A stretch of DNA of 63,934 bases from a virus. The translations under genes and the position numbers were made by a program. This document shows positions 14,548 to 22,384 of this stretch, piece after piece. The stretch is from positions 1 through 63,934 of IMG/VR virus record IMGVR_UViG_3300019360_000003; one strand, given 5' to 3'. The notes beneath the pieces are model-generated. The model saw nothing but the letters and a program-made list of their open reading frames with translations. It had not been told where the DNA came from and searched no databases. Position 1 is the first letter of the stretch, and each line of letters starts with the position of its first letter.

Positions 14548-15471
14548 TCATTCTCCAATCAGCGCTGGCTCGATCCAGATTCGCCTGATCTGACTCCGTC
14601 CCGCGCCATATGGCTGATTTCTGTAATGGCCTCTTCTCCAATGCAGTCGTGGGCTCGCGTGTGTGCCAGCATCTCCTCCGCACTCCCTCACGATTCGATA
14701 ATCTCTCCCGATTATGTTCGGCTCCCAAATCTCGCGATGAGATTTTTTGTGGGATCCGACCCTGCGACCGTGGGAGAGCAGCGTCGGCCGCGCCTCAATC
14801 GCCAGCAGCGCGCCAAAGACGATTCCCCTGAGCTGTTGCAAAAATTCATTCTCGTTCTCGGCCAAGGGGAATTCATAACTACCTGCCCGGTTCTGCCCGG
14901 TCGAGACGCCGGGCGCGGAGCGGTCCCCCAACTGGGGGGAGGTCTTTGCGTTCAGCACCGTGTCGAGCAGGGGAAAGTTCTCCTTTTCCGCGAGACCCGT
15001 CCATACGGTAAAAATATCCTCCGACAATTTGACCTTCGGACGTCCCGGCGCGAATTGCAGTACCTCCTCGGCCGGGATTCGCGCCCAGCCCAGGATCTCG
15101 CATGCCCCGTCGGTCGGATGGCGCAGGGCGCCGCGAGGCAGGCACAAGGCGCCCGCCTCGAACGGCAGCTTGATCTCCTGCCAGAGCAGGTCGCCCGGAG
15201 GCTCCGTCTCCGACACCGCCGCGAGCAGGTCTGGGGCGATGAACAGGGTCGGAAAATCGAACTCCCGGGCCTTGCAGACGGCCGTATAGATGTTCCGCGC
15301 CGTCGCCGGCGCGTTCCGGTAGTCGTCCGAGACCCATTCGATCGCGGCGACGGCGGCTGCGGCGGCGACCTTCGGGGAGCCGTAGCGCTCCATATCGCGG
15401 TAGATTCGCGGGTAGCATTCGCGCCAGGCCTGCAAGGGCTCGATTTTTTGGAGGAACTCTTGAAAGGTCAT
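14548..15471 (-). CDS. AcrVA2-like C-terminal domain protein, candidate anti-CRISPR family
   Basis: A 307-aa protein. The last 60 residues contain HWRRGHYRNQPYGAGR followed by IWIEPALIG. From memory this resembles the RRGHWH...G...RWxPxxV end of AcrVA2, an anti-CRISPR that lowers Cas12a expression. Length is also close (AcrVA2 is about 320 aa). Homologues of this C-terminal domain are common in mobile elements with no known role, so the function remains open. Its start overlaps the upstream stop by one base. Confidence 0.5.
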   Translation of the reverse strand: MTFQEFLQKIEPLQAWRECYPRIYRDMERYGSPKVAAAAAVAAIEWVSDDYRNAPATARNIYTAVCKAREFDFPTLFIAPDLLAAVSETEPPGDLLWQEIKLPFEAGALCLPRGALRHPTDGACEILGWARIPAEEVLQFAPGRPKVKLSEDIFTVWTGLAEKENFPLLDTVLNAKTSPQLGDRSAPGVSTGQNRAGSYEFPLAENENEFLQQLRGIVFGALLAIEARPTLLSHGRRVGSHKKSHREIWEPNIIGRDYRIVRECGGDAGTHASPRLHWRRGHYRNQPYGAGRSQIRRIWIEPALIGE

Positions 15472-15908
15472 TACCCCTCCAGCGCTTCCTTAAAGTCCGG
15501 TTGCTCGCCGCGCGAGACACGATTCCACCATCGCTCGCAAGCGTCTGCGAGGGCGAGTAGTGTGATGAAATCGAGATTTTTGACTTTCTCGACCAGGGAC
15601 TTGCCATCAACCTTCCATTTTTTATCCATCCCTTCCAGGCTGATTCCGTCCGAAACTTCGGCCCATAACGCCTGAATCGTGAACGGCTCGCTGAACCAAG
15701 TTCTATTCGTTACGTCCAGGATCAGCGAAAGCTCGCTCTCGCTCAGCAGATCGCGGAGCTTAGCGCGAGAGTAAGTGAGCGCGGTGTAGTAGCGATTCAG
15801 GTCGCGTGAGATTACGCCCGACCTGTTGGCCTCGCCCCGGTCCCCGCGCGCATCTACGGCCGCGAGAACTGAATCCTGCATAGTAATTGATAGCTTTTCG
15901 ATTGGCAT
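15471..15908 (-). CDS. Ribbon-helix-helix-type regulator
   Basis: A 145-aa protein. The N-terminal 35 residues (KLSITMQDSVLAAVDARGD...RSGVISRDLNRYY) fit an RHH DNA-binding strand-helix-helix, followed by a helical domain with SESELSLILDVTN. It is translationally coupled to the AcrVA2-like gene, so the pair may act together or the RHH protein may autoregulate the operon. Confidence 0.6.
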   Translation of the reverse strand: MPIEKLSITMQDSVLAAVDARGDRGEANRSGVISRDLNRYYTALTYSRAKLRDLLSESELSLILDVTNRTWFSEPFTIQALWAEVSDGISLEGMDKKWKVDGKSLVEKVKNLDFITLLALADACERWWNRVSRGEQPDFKEALEG

Positions 15909-15963
15909 TTTTTATTATTCCTTTGAAAGACGGGGCGCGATCGCGCGCCCTGGTTCATACGAT

Positions 15964-16416
15964 TTATAGCGCGCCTCGCTTGAGGGGGTGATACCCCCAA
16001 AGCAATTCAAGCCATCGGGCGATCGGCGTGTCTTGCTCGAACTGATAGAGGATCTCCGTTCGGTTGAGCGTCCGTTGTTCTCCACTCCCAACATCCAACC
16101 GCCAGATCTGGGGATCGTCGAACACAAACTGCAATTCCGGGCCGCCGTTGACTGAGGCGCAGCACAGGACGCCCTCTTGCGTAATCTCGCAGGCGTAATC
16201 CTTCACCGACGCAATCGCTTTACGAAACCCGCTGAGTTGCCAGGCTAAATAGGGATTTTCGTTTTCGATGACGGTGGTTGATTTGTGGCCACCAGCGCGG
16301 GCTTTCGCCGCGAGCGCCTGCGCCTCTTGCTTGTCGAGAAAAATCATCGGGGCGTCGGCGCCCCAAACTTGCGCATGGGTATAGACGCTTGGGCCTTGCT
16401 TGATAATCCATTCCAT
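15964..16416 (-). CDS. Hypothetical protein
   Basis: A 150-aa protein of mixed alpha/beta composition with no recognisable domain. There is one central helix (KQEAQALAAKARAGG). It lies in the operator-controlled minus operon, so it is a candidate host-takeover or counter-defence protein by location only. Confidence 0.55.
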   Translation of the reverse strand: MEWIIKQGPSVYTHAQVWGADAPMIFLDKQEAQALAAKARAGGHKSTTVIENENPYLAWQLSGFRKAIASVKDYACEITQEGVLCCASVNGGPELQFVFDDPQIWRLDVGSGEQRTLNRTEILYQFEQDTPIARWLELLWGYHPLKRGAL

Positions 16417-16466
16417 AATATTCCTCCGTTAGGCGGGGACGCGAAGATGGCGTCCCCGCGAGCTAT

Positions 16467-16769
16467 CTAGCAACCGCAGTAAGAATCCGACCAATCCCCA
16501 TCGCGCTCCTTGGATTCGCGATAGGTGAATTCACAGCCGCATTCCCAGCAGATCTTTTTTTCGGCGCACGCCCGTGACGCCTCCGATTGCGGCGGCGGAT
16601 TGGTGAGTTTGGACGCGTCCACCCAAAACTCCAGTGTGTCGTCGAAGCTCTTCAGCTTTGCTCGCCGCTTGCCCGGGTTGAATTTGTCGGGGACTTCGGC
16701 GACTTTTTTATAAGCGCCGAGCTTGCCCGACTTTCCGACGTAACCGACGATCTTGTAGGACTGTCTCAT
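16467..16769 (-). CDS. Small zinc-finger hypothetical protein
   Basis: A 100-aa protein. A strand-rich N-terminal part is followed by CWECGCEF near residue 74 and a terminal YCGC, giving one four-Cys site at the C-terminus. No family recognised. Second gene of the minus operon. Confidence 0.55.
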   Translation of the reverse strand: MRQSYKIVGYVGKSGKLGAYKKVAEVPDKFNPGKRRAKLKSFDDTLEFWVDASKLTNPPPQSEASRACAEKKICWECGCEFTYRESKERDGDWSDSYCGC

Positions 16770-16782
16770 GATTCCTCCTCAT

Positions 16783-17488
16783 TCAGTCGGCGGTCGGGGT
16801 TGTGAAGCTCCAGGTGTCGGCCCGCAGGCCGTGCTGGATGCGCCAGAGTCCCTCACCGGTGACGGTCGGATGCTGGCCTTTGATATGCCGGATCGTGACG
16901 CGACCGCGGGCGTAGAGTTCGGCGCCGCAGGTATAAAATTCAGGCGCCTCAACCAAGTGGGAGTCGGCGACCAGTACCTGATTGCCTTCCCATTGCTCCC
17001 ATTGGCCCGAGACGCGCTTTTCATCCCGCGCGCCTAGAGGAATCAGGGCTACGTCACCGTTGCGCACGATTCGTGAGAGTTGGCTTTCGGTGCAGTCCCA
17101 AATCCGCATAAGGGCGAACCTCACACCGCCTTCAGGGGTGGCCAGCGCCGATTTGCTCCTCGCCACGCTGTCAACTGGATGCGCGAACGCATTACCATTC
17201 TCATTGCGCCCGATGAGGTAATAATCTTTTCGGACGCGATTCCAGCGGCGCGGGTGGAAAACGCACTCGCGAACCTGAACTATAGCCAAGCTCTGCGCGT
17301 TGTCGAACGCGTAGACATCCACGTTAATGGACGAGCCGCGCTGTTTCTTGTCAGAAGCGATGCCTGTCGTCCAGGCTTGGCCGTCCAATTCGGCGATCAG
17401 TGTTTTGACCCACTCGGGATAGCTGAGCAGTTGGCCAAAGTCGCCTCGCCTGAGGCTAACAAGTTGAGTAATATTGTTGACGTCCATG
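16783..17488 (-). CDS. Hypothetical protein, first gene of the minus operon
   Basis: A 235-aa protein. I chose ATG 17488 because TAGGAGA stands 7 bases upstream; a TTG two codons earlier is less likely. The protein is alpha/beta with no signal or membrane segment and no recognised domain. It lies directly downstream of the promoter with an operator at 17570-17598. Confidence 0.6.
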
Positions 17489-17569
17489 ATCAATCTCCTA
17501 GATAGATTGTTTGTGGTGGCGAGGCGTAGCGGGTTCCAGCCGTTTCGCCTCGCGTTTCAGCTTGGTAAT

Positions 17570-17598
17570 ACTATAATCCTGCCACGGTAGGATTGCAA
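17570..17598 (-). promoter_or_regulatory. Sigma70-type promoter of the minus operon
   Basis: On the minus strand, TTGCAA (17598-17593), a 17-base spacer and TATAGT (17575-17570), about 80 bases upstream of the 17488 start. Good -10 and moderate -35. Confidence 0.65.
17576..17593. promoter_or_regulatory. Operator-like inverted repeat between -35 and -10
   Basis: ATCCTGCC-AC-GGTAGGAT, arms matching at 7 of 8 positions, fills the spacer of the minus promoter. A dimeric regulator here would block RNA polymerase. The HTH (14225) and RHH (15471) products of the same operon are the obvious candidates. Confidence 0.6.
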
Positions 17599-17635
17599 GC
17601 TTTTTCTCTTAATTTTCGCCCTCCGAAAATAATTA

Positions 17636-17664
17636 TTGACGCCGCCCTCACTCCTGGGCATACT
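17636..17664 (+). promoter_or_regulatory. Probable late promoter
   Basis: TTGACG (17636-17641), an exactly 17-base spacer, then CATACT (17659-17664). It heads the long rightward block of secreted, terminase, head and tail genes and is divergent from the minus-operon promoter. Confidence 0.65.
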
Positions 17665-17744
17665 CCCGCCGAAAATTCGGGTGAACGTCCGCAGCGCGAC
17701 TAGCTCGCCCAGGACTTAAGCTGAAAGAAATTTTGCGCGCCACG

Positions 17745-17790
17745 AGCGCCAGACCCAACCGAGAGAGGTTCGGGGGCTGGCGCTTTTTTG
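17745..17790 (+). terminator. Attenuator-like intrinsic terminator in the late leader
   Basis: AGCGCCAG... pairs with ...CTGGCGCT (ending at about 17783), followed by a run of seven T. It lies about 80 bases after the promoter start and before the first late gene, so it would stop most transcripts unless antitermination occurs. The alternative is a small RNA gene of about 120 nt. This 17489-17858 interval holds no gene. Confidence 0.6.
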
Positions 17791-17858
17791 TTTTCCGGCT
17801 GGAAGTTGGTTGCTTTAAACCTCAAGGAAGGCCGCGCGGTTTTTCCAGCGTATTATTT

Positions 17859-18528
17859 ATGCTCTCAATCGGCGCAATAATCAAACGAATCGTTCTTCAC
17901 TGGCGCACGAGTCTTGAGGGGATCGGCTTCGGCTCGATCGCCTGGCTGATCACTGACCACGGCGGTCAGTTCATCATCCAGCGCAATGACAAGCTGATCC
18001 CGACCCTGATCACGATCGGGATGGCGATCTATAAACTGCTCTCGACGGATCCAGTCAACAAGCCCGCGCCGACCGCGAAGCCTGACCCCGTCATCGGGTC
18101 CCAGGTTCGCAACCTGTCCCTCTCGATCCTCCTATTGACCACCCTCGGACTCTCTTCGTCCGCCGCGGCGCAGAGCGTCGTTGTGACTAATGCCGCGAAC
18201 TTCAGGCATGGCATCGCCCCAGGATCCATCGCGGTCGCCTTCGGAGGCGAGGGTTTCACGACCGTGACCGAGGAGGCGCGCGCGCTGCCGCTGCCCGACA
18301 CGCTGGCGAGGGTTCGGTTGCTAGTCGACCGGTCATTCACCGGCCTCTTCTTCGTCTCGCCGCGACAGATCAACTTCCTCGTCCCGAGCGGCCTAACCCA
18401 GGGACTCCACACGGTTCTCTGAGTTATCGACGGCGCCGATCAACGCGTTCATCCGGGTCTATCTCCGCGCCGAGAACGGCGAGGAAGGCTATGTGAACTC
18501 GAACTCTTTTATCGTCCGATTTCAATAG
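17859..18528 (+). pseudogene. Holin-like N-terminus fused to TIGR03437-like secreted segment, with +1 frameshift
   Basis: ATG 17859. Residues 1-65 have two weak membrane segments, like small phage membrane proteins. A signal-like helix follows (LSLSILLLTTLGLSSSAAAQ, ending near residue 108). The next part (NAANFRHGIAPGSIAVAFG ... VSPRQINFLVPSGL) resembles the Solibacter C-terminal family TIGR03437. The frame hits TGA at 18420, but skipping T18420 continues as INAFIRVYLRAENGEEG... to TAG 18528. CTC-TGA-G resembles the prfB +1 site. Indel or recoding is undecided. Confidence 0.5.
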
Positions 18529-18536
18529 GAGAATCC

Positions 18537-18773
18537 ATGCGCAAGGCTAGATGCAAATTCACATGCACCGGTGTCACGCGGCATTCCTGGCCGGGCGAGA
18601 CCGTCAAGTTGCAGACGCAATACGACGACAAGATCCCGGAGGATCAAAAGTTCTCTACGGCGACGCCGTCGGGCTCAATGGAAATGATGATCAATAACTC
18701 GGCGCTCGATGGTTTCTTCGAGCCGGGCCGGAGTTATTACCTTGACGTCGTTCTCGTCGAAGCCGAATCGTAA
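18537..18773 (+). CDS. Small conserved viral protein
   Basis: A 78-aa protein with ribosome site TAGGAGAA. It matches a recurring small phage family with the pattern TxxxWPGETVKLQTQYDD...FSTATPSGSMEMMI...FEPGRSYYLDV. Role unknown. It is beta-rich and probably single-domain. Confidence 0.6.
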   Translation: MRKARCKFTCTGVTRHSWPGETVKLQTQYDDKIPEDQKFSTATPSGSMEMMINNSALDGFFEPGRSYYLDVVLVEAES

Positions 18774-18798
18774 CGAGTTACTAGTGAGAAGGGTTGAG

Positions 18799-18832
18799 GG
18801 CTGGCGATTCATCGAATCGCCAGCCGCTTTTT
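18799..18832 (+). terminator. Intrinsic terminator hairpin immediately before a start codon
   Basis: A perfect 12-bp stem (18799-18810 with 18814-18825), a 3-base loop, then GCTTTTT. The next ATG is at 18839, only 6 bases after the T-run, with no ribosome site between them. Confidence 0.75.
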
Positions 18833-18838
18833 AAAACT

Positions 18839-19390
18839 ATGCGAAAAATTCCACTCATTTTATTAGCGCTTTTTCTACACGCCACGGCGCAAGCTCAGGA
18901 CAAGCCGGTTAACGCCCACATCGAAATCTCGGCCTTCACGGTCACGAACAACCGCGGCCAGACCCCGGACAACATAGGCCTCGGGATCGCAGGCGGCGTA
19001 AACCTGTTCAGGCGCCTGTACCTGGGCGCTGAGGCATTCGGCGACCACGATGACCCGGGCGGCGCGAAGACCCGCGTCCGGACACGTTACTTCGGGACCT
19101 TTCAGTTTTACGAGATCGGCCCGCTAAACTTGAGCGTCGGCGGCGGGGGAGGGAAGACCGGCAATGAGGCGTTCGGCTTCGGCCAACTCGGCGTGCGGAT
19201 TCCAGCGCTCGCCGGCCTCGATGTCTTCGGTCGCTACGGCAACCAGGACGCCGTCGAGGCCGATGGAAGCGTAGCGCTGCTCGATAGCGACAACTGGGCG
19301 TTCCGCGGCTTCTACCGCTACAGCAAGATCAAGATCGCGAACCTTGACAGCGAGCAGCAGATCGCCGGCGTTCGCCTAGTGATCAAATGA
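18839..19390 (+). CDS. Secreted, outer-membrane beta-barrel-like protein
   Basis: A 183-aa protein. A Sec signal peptide (residues 1-20, ending AQAQ) is followed by alternating strands (NIGLGIAGGVNLF, YLGAEAFG, YFGTFQFYEIG, AFGFGQLGVRI, FRGFYRYSKIKI) typical of 8-strand outer-membrane barrels, ending in a strand RLVIK. A phage-coded surface barrel could change receptors or exclude other phages, which is an inference. No Shine-Dalgarno sequence is visible; a terminator hairpin ends 6 bases upstream. Confidence 0.6.
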   Translation: MRKIPLILLALFLHATAQAQDKPVNAHIEISAFTVTNNRGQTPDNIGLGIAGGVNLFRRLYLGAEAFGDHDDPGGAKTRVRTRYFGTFQFYEIGPLNLSVGGGGGKTGNEAFGFGQLGVRIPALAGLDVFGRYGNQDAVEADGSVALLDSDNWAFRGFYRYSKIKIANLDSEQQIAGVRLVIK

Positions 19391-19605
19391 GCGAGATCAG
19401 AATCACAAAAGCTGTCGAGCGGAAAGCGATCGACATCACGAAGCTTTTCTCGCCCGTCACGATCGCGGTCGCGCTTTCGCAAATTTTGCGGGCCGTCGCC
19501 GGCGCGAAATTAAGCGCTAAGCGCGCGGCTGACATACGTAAAGCGATCAAGATCGTGAAGGACGGAATCGCGGTCGCCGAGGAGGTCCTCGGCCCCGTCC
19601 AATGA
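19387..19605 (+). CDS. Small hydrophobic/basic hypothetical protein
   Basis: A 72-aa protein with an ATGA overlap with the barrel gene. The central stretch LFSPVTIAVALSQILRAVAGA is weakly hydrophobic, with basic segments around it. It could be a small membrane-active lysis protein, since it is next to holin-like genes, but this is not proven. Confidence 0.5.
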   Translation: MSEIRITKAVERKAIDITKLFSPVTIAVALSQILRAVAGAKLSAKRAADIRKAIKIVKDGIAVAEEVLGPVQ

Positions 19606-19946
19606 GTTCGCCCGCGCGGCGGTTCAGGTGTTTAGTATCGCGCATCAGGAGCGGATCGGCGCGCGGGCGATCCATAACGTTCCTGACGCCAAACGAGTCA
19701 ATGGATTTCAAGGAATGGTTCGAGGTGGCAGGCAAGGTAGCGTTTCCGATCCTGGCGTTGATCGCCATCGCCTGGTTCTGGCAGAAATCCATGTGGCCGT
19801 TTCTGGTCAAGAGGATTGAGCGGCAGGACGCGGACAGCGAGAAGTTTCTCGCCGCGCTGAAACAGTTAGGCGAGACGCATGAAGAGACTACGAAGGAGAT
19901 TGTCCAGGCCCTGCACGCCCTTCGCGATGAGGTGAGACGCCGGTGA
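19602..19946 (+). CDS. Holin-like single-pass membrane protein with coiled coil
   Basis: ATG 19602 overlaps the preceding stop and gives 114 aa; ATG 19701 (MDFKEWFEV) gives 81 aa and fits the usual size of such phage proteins better. A membrane helix (FPILALIAIAWFWQ) is followed by a charged helix (DADSEKFLAALKQLGETHEE). Similar short proteins occur in lysis modules. Which start is used is unclear. Confidence 0.5.
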   Translation: MSSPARRFRCLVSRIRSGSARGRSITFLTPNESMDFKEWFEVAGKVAFPILALIAIAWFWQKSMWPFLVKRIERQDADSEKFLAALKQLGETHEETTKEIVQALHALRDEVRRR

Positions 19947-20278
19947 GACCACTGTTATTGCTCTATAACTTTTTGCTCTATAGCACGACGGCCACATCGT
20001 TGACCGGATTGCTTTCCGCCGCCCTTCTGCTTCGGACCGCCCGTCGGCAGGTCAACCGGAGAGATCGCCGAGTGTTTCTCTTCTTCGCCATGCTTTGTTT
20101 GGCTGTAGGGATCGAGGCTGGGGTTATAAGCCTCACGATGGGCGGTATGCCCACCTGTAGCCCTCTGAGCGCGGTCGTAATCACGAGCCGTATCCTGACT
20201 CGACTCTTCGAGACCGCAACGGCGGCAACGCTGGCGCTCAGACTCGCGGGTCTGATCAACGGCCATACGGATAATTGA
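19943..20278 (+). CDS. Membrane protein, three or more helices
   Basis: A 111-aa protein with GTG start overlapping the previous stop. Hydrophobic segments lie at about 4-28, 45-68 and 80-105, with an Arg-rich loop between the first two. Location suggests the lysis module (holin or pinholin type), unconfirmed. Confidence 0.5.
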   Translation: MRPLLLLYNFLLYSTTATSLTGLLSAALLLRTARRQVNRRDRRVFLFFAMLCLAVGIEAGVISLTMGGMPTCSPLSAVVITSRILTRLFETATAATLALRLAGLINGHTDN

Positions 20279-20279
20279 T

Positions 20280-20351
20280 ATTCTGGCCGCCCGGAGTCGC
20301 TTTTGAAATGTAAAGCGATTTCGATGGGGGTCGTCGCCGGACGGCCAGAAT
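20280..20351 (+). promoter_or_regulatory. 10-bp inverted repeat before the DUF4394-like gene
   Basis: ATTCTGGCCG (20280-20289) and CGGCCAGAAT (20342-20351) are exact complements 52 bases apart, just upstream of the 20366 start. Possible leader stem or operator pair. Confidence 0.35.
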
Positions 20352-20365
20352 CGGATGCCTTAAAT

Positions 20366-21301
20366 ATGAAATCGAAACTTTTCAAACTCGTCGCCTTCTC
20401 GCTCTTTCTTGCGCAGGCTTTGCTCGCGTCGGCTAATTCTCAATCTCCGAAAATCTATGGAGGAGCGATCCCGCAGGCCGGAGCCTCGCTGTCCGGGATT
20501 ATCTGGCCGCGCGCGGATGTGGTTTTTCTCGATTCGGAGAACAGCCTCTGGATTCAGCGCGCATGCAGATTCGGATTCCGGCGCGAGATCACGGTCAAGG
20601 GCATCGCGGGCCAGTTGATCGGAATTGATTTCCGACCGGCCGACGGTCAGCTCTACGGCCTCGACGACGAAGGCAATCTCTACACGATTGACACTTTGGG
20701 GAACGCCGCGCCGTTCGGTTCGCTGACCGTTCCCTTCGGCGGCGACTTCAGGTCGCTGATGGATTTCAACCCGGTTGCGAACGCGCTCCGATTGATCGGC
20801 GCGAACGACCAGAACCTGGCGCTCGTCGGCGCCGATTTAGGCCAGACCGTGGCGCAAACCCAGATCGTCTACGCTCGGGGCGACGTCAATGAGGGAGCTA
20901 ATCCCAACCTGGTCGGCGGCGCGTACACCAATAATATCGCCGGCGCGACGACGACGATCTTCTACGGCCTCGACTACGGTCTCCATACCCTGGTCACCAT
21001 CGCGCCGCCGCTCGCCAATGGCAGCTCCGCGACAGGTGGCGGCCAGCTCCAGACCATCGGTGCCCCGACCTTCAACGGCAGGCCCTTCAAGCTCGCGCCG
21101 TCGGCCGACTTCGATATTTTCACGGTCAGGGGAATCAATTACCTGATCGGAGTGAATGACGGTCAGGTGTTTACGATCGATCTGGGTCGGCTGCGGCTCC
21201 CAGCGCTTGGCCAGACATGCAATGTTCCGGTCCGCGCGCTGCCGTTGCCTGGCGATGGTTTTATCGATCTGGCTATCGGGCCGCTCAAAAACTGCGATTG
21301 A
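20366..21301 (+). CDS. Secreted DUF4394-like protein
   Basis: A 311-aa protein. I chose ATG 20366 because it places a Sec signal peptide (MKSKLFKLVAFSLFLAQA, cleavage near residue 25) at the N-terminus. The mature part has repeated motifs such as GIDFRPADGQLYGLDDEG, FNPVANALRLIG and YTNNIAG...TIFYGLDYG, matching DUF4394, a beta-propeller-like family common in secreted bacterial proteins. It is unusual on a phage and is probably host-derived, with a possible cell-surface role. Confidence 0.7.
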   Translation: MKSKLFKLVAFSLFLAQALLASANSQSPKIYGGAIPQAGASLSGIIWPRADVVFLDSENSLWIQRACRFGFRREITVKGIAGQLIGIDFRPADGQLYGLDDEGNLYTIDTLGNAAPFGSLTVPFGGDFRSLMDFNPVANALRLIGANDQNLALVGADLGQTVAQTQIVYARGDVNEGANPNLVGGAYTNNIAGATTTIFYGLDYGLHTLVTIAPPLANGSSATGGGQLQTIGAPTFNGRPFKLAPSADFDIFTVRGINYLIGVNDGQVFTIDLGRLRLPALGQTCNVPVRALPLPGDGFIDLAIGPLKNCD

Positions 21302-21741
21302 TGCCTGAATGGAAAAACGAAATCATTCCGATTGATACGCTGCCTCCGGATGATCCGGTGCGACGGCAGCGCGATGAGGCGCGGCAAGGATTCGAGGAGC
21401 GCGCGAGCTACATGCGCCAGCAAGCCACCGAGGAGGGCGATCGCTCCGATCCTGGCGCTGATCCGGCGCGCCAGAGAGCGATAGAACAGGCCGAGCGTTA
21501 CAGCGTCCGACCGAACAGCGTCCGACCGACCGATATAAAACTCCCCGCCCCTTCCGGTTCGATCCGGACCTACTGCACGCGCTGCGGGAATTCCGTTCAG
21601 CTATCTCTGCCCGCGAGCGAGCCGAAGCCGGCGGCTAGATTTATCGCGCATGGCATGACTGTGGAGGTCTTTGAGGGCGGAGAGTCGGCGCGAATCTTGA
21701 TGGCGCTCGTTCAGCTTATGACGGATTCGGGGAAGCGATGA
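21301..21741 (+). CDS. Hypothetical protein with a CxxC pair, upstream of terminase
   Basis: A 146-aa protein sharing TGATG with the preceding stop. A charged, helical N-terminal half contains a short duplication (YSVRPNSVRPTD). CTRCGNS follows near residue 97. Function unknown. Confidence 0.55.
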   Translation: MPEWKNEIIPIDTLPPDDPVRRQRDEARQGFEERASYMRQQATEEGDRSDPGADPARQRAIEQAERYSVRPNSVRPTDIKLPAPSGSIRTYCTRCGNSVQLSLPASEPKPAARFIAHGMTVEVFEGGESARILMALVQLMTDSGKR

Positions 21742-21742
21742 T

Positions 21743-22384
21743 GTGGCGAAACCTCATGCTAAAGGAAAACCGAAGATACCCCATGCTAAATGTGGCGCGC
21801 GGCTCAAGAGCGGAAAAGGCGCCTGCTCCAAGGCGGCCGGCTGGCGGACCGACCATCCCGGCCAGGGCAAATGCTATCTGCATGGCGGCGCGACTCCTTC
21901 AAAGCATGGGCGCTATTCGTCGATCCAGTCCGAGGAGCTTCGGGAGAAGATTGCGAGATTCGCGAAAGACCCCGACCCGCTCAATCTGGAGCCGGAGGTC
22001 GCGCTATTGCGAGCCTTCCTCGAAGATTTGGTCGAGCGCTGGTATTCGATCTACGGACCCGATGGGGCTTTGCTCGCCTGGCATGAATCCTTCTCCGCTG
22101 GCGCCGAGGACAAGGAAAAGAAGCCCCGCGAGCTGTCCGACTTCAGCGCGGTCTCGGCGCTCGTCGACCGGGTCGGCAAGATGGTCGAGCGGATACACAA
22201 GTTCCGCGCCGAGCAGTCGATCAGCGTCGCGACGCTCAACCGGGTTGTCGAGCAGATGGGCGTCGAGCTGGTCGCGGCCGTGCGGGAAGTGAAGCTTGAC
22301 GGCGCTCAAAGTTCCCAGCTTCTGGAAGCGGTCGAACGGCGCTGGGGCGCTCTCCGATTGGAGCCCGGGCGAGGCGGCGGTTAA
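21743..22384 (+). CDS. Probable terminase small subunit
   Basis: A 213-aa protein with GTG start. The N-terminus carries a Cys/His motif (CGARLKSGKGACSKAAGW...CYLHGGATPSKHGRYS) common in phage proteins upstream of TerL, followed by a long helical region that could oligomerise. It overlaps the large subunit gene by 89 bases. Role: recognition of packaging DNA and handover to TerL. Confidence 0.65.
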   Translation: MAKPHAKGKPKIPHAKCGARLKSGKGACSKAAGWRTDHPGQGKCYLHGGATPSKHGRYSSIQSEELREKIARFAKDPDPLNLEPEVALLRAFLEDLVERWYSIYGPDGALLAWHESFSAGAEDKEKKPRELSDFSAVSALVDRVGKMVERIHKFRAEQSISVATLNRVVEQMGVELVAAVREVKLDGAQSSQLLEAVERRWGALRLEPGRGGG

